In this document: positions 1 to 11,534 of the stretch, piece by piece
How the letters are laid out: each line of letters starts with the position of its first letter
How positions within the stretch are numbered: the first letter of the stretch is position 1
Origin: Cinnamomum chago
Taxonomy: Eukaryota; Streptophyta; Magnoliopsida; Laurales; Lauraceae
Direction of reading: 5' to 3'
NCBI GenBank assembly: GCA_038049695.1
Contig: CP142461.1
Span: forward strand, 30,015,001-30,079,000
Length of the DNA: 64,000 bases
Notes under the pieces: model-generated
The model's database searches: none
Told to the model about the DNA's origin: nothing
Seen by the model: the letters and a program-made list of their open reading frames with translations, nothing else
Made by a program: the position numbers and the translations under genes

Positions 1-309
1 GAAGGACTCCGCATCAACCTCGATTTGATAGAGGAGGCAAGGGAGATGGCTATGGTCCGTAACGCGGAGTACAAACGACGCATGGCAAGGTACTACAACT
101 TGAGGGTGAAGCCTCGTTCCTTTTAATAGGGAGACCTAGTCCTCAAAAAGGTGATCCTCGCCACAAAGGACTCTCGCGAAGGAAAGTTGGGAAGGGTCGT
201 ACCTCATAACAGAAGTAATAAGGCTAGGCACCTACAAAATCCGAAATTCTGAAGGAAAGGTCTTACTCCATCCATGGAACGCGGAACATTTGAAGAGGTA
301 CTATCAGTG
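1..309 (+). pseudogene. Ty3/Gypsy pol, C-terminal end of integrase (fossil)
   Basis: The plus strand reads a segment rich in EAREMAMVRNAEYKRRMARYY followed by a KPRSF and GDLVLKKV stretch. This is the typical integrase C-terminal region of plant Ty3/Gypsy polyproteins, just before the end of pol. A PHPWN-like and HLKRYY-like tail can still be guessed near 260-305. The fragment is open at the window edge and is broken. It belongs to the Tat-type element described for 1-4099. Confidence 0.8.
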
Positions 310-458
310 ACATTCTAAAAGAGCCAGAGTAGCTAGAGTAGTGAGGGTGTGGGGTTTAAGTTGATTTTTTTTTCTATTTTCAATTGACATTGTTCAAGCA
401 GTAAGAAATGGAGGAATAAAACACTACATTTTGTGAGAAAAGATCCTTACATTTTAAT

Positions 459-3291
459 TCAATTACCAAAAGTTAGGCTGTAAGTTGCGTTTCTAAAAAA
501 AAAAAAAAACAAAAGAGTACAACAAAAGCCCCCTGCCCCTTCATCACTCTCAGAGCTGTCCTCTTCATCCTCGTCATCATCCTCGGCATCATCCCCAGCG
601 TTATCATCATCATCCTCGTCAGAGCTGCCACTGCTATCATCAGGCGCCTCAGTCGGCACGAAGCCTGAGAAATCAATATCTGGAAAAACAGTAAAGATCT
701 TCCCTCGGAGCTCCTCGTAGCCATCAATAAAGGCATCAATGAGACCATTCGCTAACTCCTTCTCAGCCTGAGAAGCTCTATCATGTGCCGCCTTCATCTC
801 TGTCTCCACAACAGTCTCTCTGAGCAACGCCCTCTCGCAGGTCTGTGCAAGCTCAGCCTCACTGAGCGAAGCCCTATCACGGGCCTTCACTAGCTCAGCC
901 TCACTGAGCGAAGCCCTCTCATGGGCCTTCACTAGCTCAGCCTCTGCCTTGGTCGCCCTCTCGCGGGCCGATGAGAGCTCAGTCTCAAGCCCGATCGCCC
1001 TCTCGCGGGCCGCTGTAAGATCAGCCTCGAAAGCTTCTCTAGCAGCTTCAAGAGCAGCAATCTTCCCTTGAGCAACGAAGAGCTCTTTTTGCATACTCTC
1101 ATTGTCCTGTTTCAGCTGACTGTTATGTCGGGCCCTTGATAACAAGCAGACGGACGCAGTAGAAGCCTGAAACAATAAGAGACAAAGAAAATGAGAGTAC
1201 ACATATATAAAAAATGAAAGTTTGGAGAAAAGGGAACAGTAAGCCTTTACCTGAGCCAGACCTTCCAAGAAGGTGTTGATAATGCCCTCGGTGCCCAAAG
1301 TATTAATCTGAATAACTTCGGGCGGAAACACAAACATCTCGAGTTTCTCCCTGATAACTAGTGGGTTGCCTAGCATGGGACCAACCCAAGATGGTACCCC
1401 TGTAGAAGTTCCCAAATGAGGAGGATGTATACGAGGAGCAGAAGGTGTAGCCGGAGAGGGAGACTTTGGGATAACAGTAGTGGTTGAGGGGGTCGCCTGA
1501 TGGGAACACACACGAGTCTCCATAGGAGGAGTTGCTGTTGGGGGAGTCACATCAAGCAACATTGACGAAGGAGCCCCAAGGGAGGTACCATCCTTCCTTG
1601 CCACCTTCAAAGGAGGAGTGCCCCTACTGGATAGACGGGCCCCAATCACTTGTCTATCTATCCCTGCGAAAGTAAAAGCATTACTTGGGTGAGGATTATC
1701 AAGTAAACAAAAAGAAAGCAGAAGTCAAGTACCTTTTCTTTTCAAAGGAGATTCCGAAGATGGGCCACTAGCTCCACTACTCTCTTTGGGTAAGAGAACT
1801 CCCAAGTCTTTTTCAGGACAGGCCCTCACGGCCTGCAGCTTCCATTCCTGACTCATGGAGAGCACTGGCGTGTCTACAAAAGGATAATGGGTAAGCACAT
1901 ATATATATATATATATATAAAAGGAGTAGCAAGTGAATGACTTACCAAGTTTTTTGGCGTCACCCAAGCTCGATCTGACTCTGCACCAAAGCCCGATCTG
2001 ACTCTGATACCCACTCTCCGCCAACGAATAAGAAGCGAGATTTCCAGCTATGACAGTTAGAGCGCAACCCAGTGAGCAGCTTGCCACCCCTAAGGGTAAA
2101 ATAGTACCATCCCCTGTTGGGGACTGGAGACTCGCTCAAATTGTAAGTCGCGTGAAACTCCACAGGTGAAGCATCCTCTTGATGCACTCTCCTCCACAAT
2201 GCAAGGAAGCCCGATAAGACTCTCCAACCATTTGGCGCTAACCGCCCCAGGGTCAATGAAAAGTAATGGAGAACGTGACAAACCGGGGAGGACATGGGAA
2301 ACCTCAATCCAGCTTCAAGCATTTCCTCATAAATTACAATATCACCAGACGAGTCGTCGCAAGCGGGCTCATCCAAATTAGGTCGACGGCATAACACAGT
2401 AGGGGGAATACGATAAGCGGCAGCAATCCTCAAAATATCACTATCAGAAGTGAGCAAGCTAAAAAGAGTACTCACCTTGGACCCGCGTCGACGTCAGTAA
2501 CAACTTTGCTCCGGTACTTTTTCGGACGAGGATGCAAAACTCTATTTGGTGTGTTGGCAGAAGAACTGCCCCTCCTTTTATTTCGCTCGCCTGGGTCGCA
2601 CCTGCCACTCTCACCGCTGCCACCAGCAGTAGAGGCACCTTTTTCCCTCCCATCACCAGCACCAGCAAGGGCGCCCAGGGTGGCACCCCTGCCTCTTCCA
2701 TCTCTAGCGCCAACAGCAGGGGCACCCAGGATGGCGCCCCTTCCCTTTTGTCCCACAGCAGCAGCAGGTTGCCTTGGGCGCCCTAGCCCCTTCCATCGCC
2801 CGTCACAGCAGTAGCAGTGGGGGCATCAGGGGCGCCCCCGTCCGTGGATCGTCGCAGCAGCAGGGGCGCCCCGCTCATGGCTCACCGCAGCAGCATGGGC
2901 GCCGCCCACCGTGGCTCACCGCAGCAGCAGGGGCGCCCTGGGCAGCGCCCCGCCCGTGGCTCACCGCAGCAGTAGGTGCGCCCTGTGCAGCGCCCCGCCC
3001 GTCGATCGCCGCAGCAGTAGGGGAGCCCAGGGCGTCGCCCCGTTCGTCGATCGTCGCAGCAGCAGGGGCACCCAGGGCGGCGCCCCGTTCGTCGATCGCC
3101 GCAGCAGCAGGGCGCCCCGTCCGACGCCTGCAGCAGCGCCAGGGGCGCCGCCCATCGCTCGCAACACATGGCGATCCTCCTCCCTGCAGCGGCCAATCGT
3201 TGCCAGCGGCAGCAGCAGGGCTGGTGGTGGCCAGCCCTTTGCCACCAACGCAGACACCATCTTCTACATCTCGTTGGTCCGGATGCTCCAT
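459..3291 (-). pseudogene. Antisense extra reading-frame region of the Tat-type element (Transposase_28-like)
   Basis: The minus strand carries several long open stretches. The segment at 1960-2475 contains YEEMLEAGLRFPMSS and LAPNGWRVLSGFLALWRRV. This pattern belongs to the plant family annotated as putative gypsy-type transposon (Transposase_28), which is known from retrotransposon-borne genes of unknown function. The segment at about 540-1170 encodes a heptad-rich coiled coil with repeated ARERA/EAELVKA units, then a very acidic D/E/S-rich tail. Intron-like boundaries are visible between the open segments. Known: Tat elements can carry an antisense gene between pol and the 3' LTR. Inferred: this is that gene. 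A host gene next to a broken element is the alternative. I treat it as a fossil and make no claim of expression. Confidence 0.65.
2810..3160. repeat. GC-rich minisatellite inside the antisense reading-frame region
   Basis: Imperfect tandem copies of a unit of roughly 57-60 bases have the core gcagcagcaggggcgccc followed by gtcgatcg or gtggctcacc. The tract is far more GC-rich than its surroundings and is open in several frames on both strands. The long predicted proteins here are therefore low-complexity and should not be taken as independent genes. Confidence 0.75.
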
Positions 3292-3574
3292 AGTGGTTGC
3301 CTTTTTTCTCTTTTGAACAAGAAGAGAATGAACAACCTCAAAGAAGGGTAAACAATTTCAAAGGAGAATGGAGAAAGTAGTCCCTATTTATAACCTAGGG
3401 TTTCAAAGAGGGAAAGAACCATGAGCCAGAAGGACTCTCCTATGAAACCCAGAAAGAAAGGGCAGAGACGGGCAATGTCTGGGAAGGCTACAAATGCTCA
3501 GAATGAAGAAAGCCTGGATATTCAAAATTCCTCACTTTCAAAGTTTCCTTTGGCGCGAGGCATTCGGGGGCAAA

Positions 3575-4099
3575 TAACGAGTCAGGTCCAAGTGACCCAA
3601 TCCATATTGACATGGGACCAAAACTCATGACCCGATAAGGTCCAAGCCCAACCCATGAGCCTGGTCACGTCATCACAGCACACCCAGAAGCCTCATCATC
3701 ACTTTAGAATTAGTAAACCCTTATCCCCACTTATGCAACCAAGTCATGCGGAGAAGATCCTACTTGCCTCGTCCGTCGAGGGCAGTTCGAAGACTCCGCC
3801 AAAATAGAGCGCCCGTTGCTGAAGAGTCGTCCCCATCTGTTAGGGGAAGACTATAAATCAAAGACCCCCATCGGCGCTTGAAGGGAAAGGAACATTGATC
3901 CATGTTTGCACATTTCTTGTATTCTCCTAACCTGTAATCTCTACACATCGGAGAAGTAAAATTACCGGCAATCTTTGCCTTTCTGGAGTGGATGTAGGTC
4001 ACATTGACCGAACCACTATAAACTCTCTCTCTCTCTTCTTCAATTTCCACATTAATCACTCATTACTTGACCGGTGGTGTCCGAAAACACTTTTTGGCA
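3575..4099 (+). repeat. Probable 3' LTR of the Tat-type element
   Basis: It begins right after the purine-rich tract ggcattcgggggcaaa and ends at ...tttttggca. A TATA-like ctataaat lies near 3850 and another actataaact near 4015. The sequence between them resembles LTR promoter and leader regions of Tat elements. The exact 5' border is uncertain by several bases because the terminal TG is not evident. No partner LTR is in the window for comparison. Confidence 0.55.
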
Positions 4100-4280
4100 T
4101 CATTAAGTTGTTTCACCCACTAAATAAGTCTTTGTATGGAAGCGTGCATTTTAACTTGTGAGTGCCTGGCAATTGCAATTAATTTTGAACATTCATATAG
4201 TAATTTATAACAACTTTGTCATGATTTTGATATTGAAATTTATGAATTTGGAGCTAGTAAGTAAGATATATGGTTTATTA

Positions 4281-4459
4281 TCCACCTAGGAGTTGGTGGA
4301 GTGGCATAAGACATGGATTTTCTCCCCATGTGTCTTGTGTTTGAAACTCACCCCTAATTTTCCCGTGAGTGTTTGTGTGGGTTTAACGAACACTACCTGA
4401 AGGATTACTCCCGTTGGGTTAAAGACCTTAGAGATACCCACGTCATAAAAAAAAAAAAA
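4281..4459 (+). mobile_element. tRNA-derived SINE-like element
   Basis: A Pol III box A-like segment (gttggtggagtggcataag) is followed about 40 bases later by a box B-like tgtttgaaactc. The element ends in an A-run at 4447-4458. This layout is typical of plant tRNA-derived SINEs. I could not find convincing flanking duplications. The rest of 4100-4648 shows no gene. Confidence 0.6.
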
Positions 4460-4648
4460 GAATAGTTCATTTTTCCTAGCTAAAAATTTACTGTCGAAGA
4501 GGCTCTCACATCTTATAGATTATGTTAGAGTGCCCTTACAGCTCTACTCTAGCACTTCCATGGTCTTTTAACCAATGCTATTTATTTTTCTATGGTTAAA
4601 AGGTCATTAAACTTCCAGGTTGAAAAATCATGGGTAAGGATAATTTAG

Positions 4649-6369
4649 TAGGGGTGTAATGGTTGGTTAACCAGTCATTTTGGAAAAAATGTTAACCGAA
4701 CCGTGAATCACGGTTTTCTATTTTTAAAAATTGTAACCGTAACCATATTTGAAAAAATCGTTAAAAATCGAACCGTGGTTAACCGTATTAGACGGTTCGG
4801 TTACAATTAATTATCACTTAAAATAAAAAAATGAGACACAATAATCTTCTTTTTCACAAGCCAAAAAATCCATCAATTTGCGCAATACAATAAAAATTAC
4901 AAACCATAACCAGAGGAACACTTACACTGGGAATTCACAGTCGGTCTCTTGTTTCCTTTTCCTATCACTTTTATGAAAACAATCCATATTTAACATTCCA
5001 GTTCCAATAGAAATAATGCCTTTTGGACGCCAAAATCACTATATATATGCATGACCTTGACCGAAGATGTCAAGTAGCATAACCGTGAGAGCAAAAGTGC
5101 AGAAAAGTGCTAGTTGTTGCAGCTATTGCATTGCTGGCTCCATTTTTAAACAAAGGGGTGGAGGCTACCTTTGGCATAGAGTTGAACCCTTGCACAACTG
5201 CTAAGTGCATTGCCGAGTGCAAGAAGGTCCTCAACGAGAAGTACACCAGTGCCACAATGAAGAAAACAATATTATGAGGAGGAATCAAAACAAAAAAAAA
5301 TCAAAAAGATATATTCTGGATTAGTTTTCTGGATCTCTAGTACTCCATGTACCAGAAACCTAATCAAAGAAACCAAAGATGATATAAGTCCAAGTACTAA
5401 AAATAACAGAGAGAAATTAAAGAGAGGGTTGAAAAAATGGAAAACTAAAAACACATTAAGACAAAATCACATATTACAAGAGCCTGTCAAACATCAAACT
5501 AAAAAAAAAAACCCAATATCATACCTAAAATATGGTACAAATATGGGAGAAAGAATCACACATTTAATTAACAAAAATCAAGAACCCGCCACATAAAGAA
5601 CCTGGAATTAATCAAGGCCAATCATTTGGGGTTTCTAGGAACTGACCTAATCAAATTGGGTGAAAATGATTTCTATGTAAAAATAATTTCATCAATACAA
5701 GTTTGATAAAAGATTTCATCATAGAAGCAGAGGGAGGGGTCTGTTTCAAACAACCCATGCCTGGAAATGAGGTTTCGTCCTTCATTGAAGGAGACTTTGG
5801 AAGAAGATGAAAAGGGATTGAAGAGAAAAGGTGCCGTTGTTTTCTTTTTAAATGGTGGAGGGATTCTGGGTTTTCCTTTGGATAAGAGGCGGTGGACTGG
5901 TGGTAACCTGCAGGGGGTCGATGTTCTCTTTGGCGTCGTCGCGTCGCCGTTGTCGGTGCTTTCCCGTTTTCCACTAGGAGAGAACTTCCTACTGTCACCG
6001 CGTCTTCTTCCTCATCGTGCGCTTGGGAGTTAGAGAGAGAGAGAGGAGAGAAATGGATACTTAGTTATGGACTAGGGTTTCGTTTTGTCATGGACTCAAG
6101 TCAAGTGTATAGTGTATATATTTCATTTATACCCTCTATTTTTTGTAAATAGTATAATGGTACCGTTAACCGTGTGTCACTTAACCGAACCATATTTTAC
6201 GGTTTGATTCGGTTAATAAGCGTGAGTCAATTTTAAAAACCATAACAGAACTGTAAAGTGCGGTTTTCCACTTTTACTAACCGTAACCGTAAACGAACTG
6301 TGAAGCACGGTTATTAACCGTGGTTTGGTTTGGTTAGACGGTTTTTTATTATTTTCTTTTACACCCCTA
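4649..6369. mobile_element. Non-autonomous hAT element, 1.72 kb
   Basis: The termini are taggggtgtaa at the left and ttacaccccta at the right, an inverted repeat of at least 11 bases. They are flanked by an 8-bp target duplication, taatttag (4641-4648) and taatttaa (6370-6377), 7 of 8 matching. Both ends carry the aaccgaaccg/cggttaacc subterminal motif typical of plant hAT elements. No hAT transposase is visible. The interior has only weak minus-strand open stretches (5070-5288, 5651-5998, the second 115 codons) that I do not recognise. The second begins after a CT-rich leader-like tract at 6027-6045 on the minus strand. Confidence 0.85.
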
Positions 6370-6377
6370 TAATTTAA

Positions 6378-6776
6378 ACTTTCATCTCAATTATAGGAAT
6401 GCATCAAAATGGGCCCAGGAGATAGACCGCATAATTATCCTATGGGGTTTGTGGTAATTTCTTAAACTTCAAACATTGATGGGCAAATGTCAAGTCTTAG
6501 AGCAGCCATATAGTCAAAATCACGAAAAAAAAAGGTGGGCCCCACTATACATTGAAGAAGGGCGCTGCACTATAGTATGTTGTAGGTCTACCTCAAATTT
6601 AGCCCATCGTCTCAAAAATGTTGGCCCAATTAATAGACAAGGGTGCCCCTCGACATTCATAGGCTTCTATTTCATCTTAACTTCTTAACCTATATTTTCC
6701 AAAAAAAAAAAAAAGAAGAAAGAAAAATTAATGAAAATTTCTTTATTTTAAAAAGTGTATAGAACGACCCTCTTGA
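6378..6776. other. Intergenic, nothing recognised
   Basis: AT-rich sequence between the hAT element and the Pack-MULE, with a short A-run near 6700. I see no coding signal or repeat structure in it. Confidence 0.5.
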
Positions 6777-6785
6777 TTTATCCAT

Positions 6786-7080
6786 GGGAAAATTTCAAAA
6801 TAGGGCCTAAGTTATTTTCAGATTTCAAAACCGGATAAAATAAGAATGTAATTTTAAAATAGGCCTTAAGTTTTCCAAAAACATTTTAATCGAGGACATT
6901 AGGTGAATTTGATATGTTTATTCCCTCATTTTTTCCAAAACCCAAAAATGCCCTTTAAGGCTCAAGTTAAAGAGAAACCGTCTTTATTTCCCATTCCCAT
7001 TCCCCTCTCCTTAGCTCCTTCTCCATTTTCCATTCCACTCTTCTCCGTTCCTTCACCATTTCAGGTATGGCGAGCATCTT
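6786..7080 (+). repeat. Pack-MULE terminal inverted repeat, left
   Basis: It is inverted relative to about 11535-11828. Shared blocks include aggccttaagttttccaaaa, tttattccctcatttttt and ctccttagctccttctcc. By eye the two arms differ at perhaps one base in eight, mostly in the outer half, which argues against a very recent insertion. Confidence 0.85.
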
Positions 7081-7082
7081 CT

Positions 7083-7594
7083 CTTCTCATGCGAGCACAC
7101 TCTAGGTGATCACACCGCCTGCCACCGCCGTGTGCAATGAAGAAATCAGTCTTACCCTCAGCGCTCTTGGTGCAGCCTAAGTGCTGGCACCACCTCTCTC
7201 CACCATGCGCCTTGCAGAAAGCTATATGGCTCTTAGCACCCTTGTTGCATCCTGTTTTGTGGCACCTTTGCCCACCTCCATGTGCAATACAGAGACCTGA
7301 AGCCCCTCTCCCTCCTTTTGAACACCCATCAAACCTGCACCTCTTACCCAAGAGAAGAGCAGGCATATACCCACCCGAATTCCTCTTAGCAGAAGTGGAT
7401 CCTTCATCAACAATTGGAATATGCCCATTGACTAGCCTCTGGTTTTGGAGAGACATTGGGTCATATTCACACTGTTGTGAAGCAGAACTTTCTTGCAGGA
7501 CTGCAACTTCAGCAGACCCTCTAGAAAGCCCAAGTTTTAGCATTGCAAAACCACTATCGGAAGGCAACCATTGGCTAAGCACAGGGACGGAACC
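7083..7594 (-). pseudogene. Captured gene fragment: WRKY19/loricrin-like zinc-knuckle repeats (downstream part)
   Basis: The minus strand encodes about 165 residues containing repeated knuckles: KRCRFDGC..GASGLCIAHGGG, QRCHKTGC..FCKAHGGE, RWCQHLGC..FFIAHGGG and RRCDHLEC. The C-x4-C...C-x3-HGGG pattern belongs to a plant-specific zinc-binding repeat found in WRKY19-like and loricrin-like nuclear proteins of poorly known function. Full-length family members have many more repeats, so this is a truncated copy. It stops in the MULE end, where translation runs into unrelated residues before a stop at 7061. The third repeat has FFIAHGGG where a Cys is usual (FCIAHGGG), a lost zinc ligand. Upstream, the fragment continues at 11167 beyond the solo LTR. 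It is a relic rather than a working gene. Confidence 0.8.
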
Positions 7595-7599
7595 ATTAT

Positions 7600-10500
7600 T
7601 GTCACGCCCCCAAAAGTGTAACCGGGGTTATACGTGAGATTAGGGCCAATTAAAACTTTTTCCACTATTAATCAAATGTAACTTGCCCTAATCATGTCCC
7701 ATAGGATCGTAAGTCCGCGGTGAGGTATAAATGTTTCCTCGATAATCATAAAACACAGCGGAACATCATAATTAAACAGATGGTACAATATAACATTTCA
7801 GAGTATGCACATCTTTCTTTTCTATAGTTTCAGTTTAGCAAAAGATAACAAAAGTGTATTAATTAATGGCCTCTAACAAAACCTAAGCCAAAAGAGAATA
7901 AATATAAACCGAAGTATGAAGGCACTCGTGTGCTGGTCATGACGACAATACCGTCGACACACAACTCGTACTCACCATCAGGCTAAACTGCCTGAAGCGA
8001 CGCCTCCACTTTCCCAAAGGTAAATGTATCCGGTACCTATGCACCAAGTGCAGCATCAGACACGACGGTCGGCAGGCAGATATAAATATAAAACATCAAT
8101 AGATATGCAGAACGAATCAGAGTAAACGATAGACAAGATCATAAGACATGCATAGCATCCTGATCGTAAGAAGTGCATAGCATTCGAATCAATATCAATC
8201 TAACTTAAACATCTAGCAAGATAGGCGGTCCACATATGCTAATTACCATGGGATAGTGTCATTGCCCTCCCTACTCCCATTGAGTTGTGGTGGAGATATC
8301 AAGGCACTGGATATACCAGGCAGCAAGTCACAGGATTAAAGCCTGGCAACAAGGCACGAGTAATAACTCGGCAACAAGGCACAAGTAGTAACTTGGCAAC
8401 AAGGCACGGTAATGACCCGGCAAACAAGCAAGATCCATCAATAAGTAAAAGGTCGTACTGCGCAGACGTTCATCAAGGTCCTCACACAGATGGTGCCCCA
8501 TCTGTGTTGGGCGATATACAGCTGAGTGGTGCCTGACACAAGGATCCCTAGACAAACAATAGTGAGGGGCTAGGCTTTCTTGCGTGAACAAGATTTATCA
8601 TCAAAAGAGAGACTACTTTCCATTATCAAGTCAAGATCAATCAAGCAAGCTTATTCAAATGTCAATACCATAAGTAGTCCTCATCAAGCTTTTACAATCA
8701 AAGCCACCTAGCCTCAACACCCCTATCAATCGTCAAAACAAGCGGAACATCAAAAGGGATCCTAAGTTCAACACCTAGGTTCATCAAGAAACCCCAAAAT
8801 AAAACAAAGCAAACGAAGCTAAGGAACATGAACATAGCATGTAGAAAAGTACCAGACGGTACAATCTGGAATCAGAAGCGATAAACAATCCAATCCTAGG
8901 TAGAATGTTAAACCAGAGGCATCGTACAACCATACTCAATCAACGAAAGGAATTAGGGTTCGCGATACCCAAACAAACAGTCTTCGTGCATAGATATAAA
9001 AGAGGGTATCCCGTTGTCCCGTACCGTTCAAGATTGAGATAGGTTGTAACCGATGTAACCGGATTAACCGTAAAAGACGTCGGCTCAAAACATCTTTACA
9101 TATAGTCAAATGAGTCCAAAAAGGTAGCCAAGGTTCCACCTAAGTCCAACCGAACAAAGTCAAAAGGGCCCTTCAAAAGGTATCCATCATTGGGCCCGGT
9201 CCACATCCCACACAGAGTACCCGGTCAACCCGACCCAGTCCGGTCGATCGGAAGTTGTAAACAAATGGAGTGCACAGTGATTTCTATCAGGCTCCAGAGA
9301 GCCTCATTGTGTGTGGCCGGTCGACTCGGTCCCCTTGGTCGGTCAACCACATACACTACAGTTACAGAACCTCAGTTCTGCAACTGAAGTAAAATGGGTG
9401 GAAACCCCTTTCCAAAATCCCAGAACATGTAATCAGTCAATATGAAGGGCCTAACCCTTCCATTCTAGTCCTGCAAACAAAGAAAATAGGGTATTGCCCT
9501 CTCCACATACATCCATCCACATACATCCATACCCCCTCTCATCAAGTCCATCCAACCAACATCCATCCCAATCCAACCATTCAATTTATATTATCATGTT
9601 TTCAACATTTAAAGTATCAATGAGCATGTGGTCATCTAAATCATCATCAATCATCAAATCAAAGAAAAGACAAACATATCGAAACATATATATAAATATC
9701 TACTTGCCTTTGGTTGAAAATGCCAAATCCACAAATCCTAGCTCCATAGCCCAACAAACCAAACCTAAGGGATAATTAGTAAATAAAACTAAATTAAATA
9801 TAAAATTACTAGAGGGGAAGCTCTAAGCTACCAAATACATTTCTACACCCAAAGTGTATTAAACCAAACCTAAGGGGAAAGAGAGCTTACCAAACAAATG
9901 GGTGGATGGAGTGGTGGCTTGCAAATTGGAGATGATTGAGCTAGCGGGGTCCATGCGGAGATGATAATGATCATCGGAGGTTGTGGGGCCCACTTGATTG
10001 GTGGCCCACTGATTAGTGGTGATATGGCTCTTGGTGGTCCATTGACGAGAAGGAGAGTGAAGGTAGAAAGAAATAAAGAATGGAAAAAGAATGAGAATGA
10101 AGAAACATAGAATGAATTAGAGAGAGAGAGAGAGTGGAATGGTGAGATGGGTGAGGGGAGAAAAAGTCAACGTGAGTGGAGTGAGGTGAGTGAGAGGTGA
10201 AATGAGATGAGAGAAAATGAAATGGGTGGAATGGGTTAAAATCGTTGGCAGCAAGGGAGTGAGAGAGAAAGAAAGTAAGAGAGAGAAACAAACAAAGAAA
10301 GGGAAACAAAGAATGAAAGGAATGAACAGTGAAGGGGAAAAATGGGGGAAAACAAAGAGAGATAGAGTGGGCTGGTTCGCCGGAGATGGGGAGCTCGGCA
10401 ACGGTGCAGGTGGGTCCGGCGGCGACGGTGATGGCGCCGGGACAGTGGGCAGCATGGCTGGGTGAGATGAGGGAGAAGAGAAAAGGGGCTGTGAGCTGGG

Positions 10501-11161
10501 AAGAGGGAGAGATAAGTGAGAGATGAGATGAGATGAGAAGAGATGGGAGAAGGAGAGGAATCCGTCGGAGTTGAGGGTGACCGGTGGCGGCGTGCTCGTT
10601 GTTCGGCGAGGAGAGTGAGATGGAGAGAACGGGAGAGATGAGAGAAACAGAGGGGGAGGGCGGCTGTTGTGAAGGAGTGAATGAGAATGAAGAATGGAGG
10701 GGAAATGAAGATAAGGGAGAGGAAAGGAAAGAATAAAGAAAGAGAAGGGGGCGGCAGCTGTCCATGCACGTGGAGTGAGGGGAGAGGAGAAAATGAGTGA
10801 GGAGAGAGAGAGAAATGAAGAGAGAGAAAGGAAAGTTTAATGGGTTTGGGCCCGGTCACGCTTTGGGTCGGGTTCGAGGGTCCGAATCGAGGTGCAACAG
10901 AAGGATAAAGTCCGGGAAATTAGGTAATCTACCCGATGGTGTCAAAATCTCAAAAAGTGAAAAACTACTAAAAAGCCCTCGGAACTTTCCGGAAATAGCG
11001 ACACACACCCCTACTGTACCCAAACGGGCTCGGATCTCAACCCAATTTCGCACGCGCAACCCTAAAGATTAATCGGACCTGTTTGGCTTATAAACGAGCT
11101 TAATTAGCTAAAAACACAATTAACTAAACTAATTATAACCTTAGAATTTCGGGATGTTACA
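7600..11161 (-). mobile_element. Solo LTR 1 (3.56 kb), inserted in the Pack-MULE
   Basis: It is bounded by tgtcacgcccc and gggatgttaca, and by a perfect 5-bp duplication attat (7595-7599 and 11162-11166). Read on the minus strand it runs TGTAACATCCC...GGGGCGTGACA. There is no internal coding region and no second LTR, so it looks like a solo LTR or a coding-free LTR derivative. It shares the motif gcggacttacgatc near its 3' end (plus-strand complement at 7704-7720) with the elements at 44710-47648 and 59772-63723. Long open frames at 10013-10859 are low-complexity, GA/CT-rich and not genes. Confidence 0.8.
8310..8430. repeat. Short minisatellite inside solo LTR 1
   Basis: About four imperfect copies of a unit of roughly 30 bases with the core ggcaacaaggcac followed by g-a-g-t-a-a-t-like spacers. 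Confidence 0.6.
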
Positions 11162-11166
11162 ATTAT

Positions 11167-11526
11167 TTTTAACAGTCCCAACTGGGTAATAATCATCAGC
11201 ATAACAACTCGGAGATGGACCTAACCCAAGAACCAACTTGCAACCATCATCCGAGGCTTGGGAAGAATGAGCAAGATTACTCTCGTAATTGTCGGATTCT
11301 GAAGTCTTGAACCTCTTGATTGCCCCATAGCCAACATAGCCAGAGTCAATGTTGCATCAGCCATGTTCTCAACTTTTTTGTAACCAGTGATGTGTTTGTT
11401 CGCATATGGACTGATGAGTTGCACCTTTCTGGCAGACGAGGAATCTGTCGCATTGAGATCCATACTCGGTCTTCGTAAAAAGAAAAAAGCAGATAAAGAA
11501 CTTGAGAAGATGCTCATCGTGGACAT
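11167..11526 (-). pseudogene. Captured gene fragment: upstream part of the zinc-knuckle gene
   Basis: Minus-strand sequence continues the fragment at 7083-7594 across the solo LTR insertion. The reading DDGCKLVLGLGPSPSCYADDYY near the LTR joins the frame that leads into QWLPSDSGFAMLKLGLSRG on the other side. A start at 11526 gives a 101-residue reading with MADATLTLAM. After ATLTL the frame that matches the family (GYGAIKRFKTSESDN) is one base off, so the captured host piece has a frameshift near 11325. The 5' part up to the MULE end is probably leader or fused MULE sequence. Confidence 0.65.
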
Positions 11527-11534
11527 TCACTCCC

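Larger units (their letters stand above)
1..4099 (+). mobile_element. Ty3/Gypsy (Tat-type) retrotransposon fossil, 3' part
   Basis: The left edge of the window lies inside this element, so its 5' LTR, gag and most of pol are not visible. Seen in order: the C-terminal end of pol, a long antisense reading-frame region, a short purine-rich tract ending near 3574, and a probable 3' LTR. An antisense extra reading frame between pol and the 3' LTR is known from the Tat branch of plant Ty3/Gypsy elements, which is why I assign that branch. The element is broken, with at least a few breaks in the visible pol part. Its age cannot be judged without the other LTR. Confidence 0.8.

Noticed and set aside
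2472-3351. Overlapping open frames on both strands near the GC minisatellite
   Set aside because: Six frames are open because of the repeat. Only the minus-strand region as a whole fits a known retroelement pattern.
10013-10859. Long open frames on both strands (up to 250 codons)
   Set aside because: Low-complexity GA/CT-rich DNA inside solo LTR 1. The translations are Ser/Pro/His/Phe-rich with no domain, and frames are open in several registers at once.
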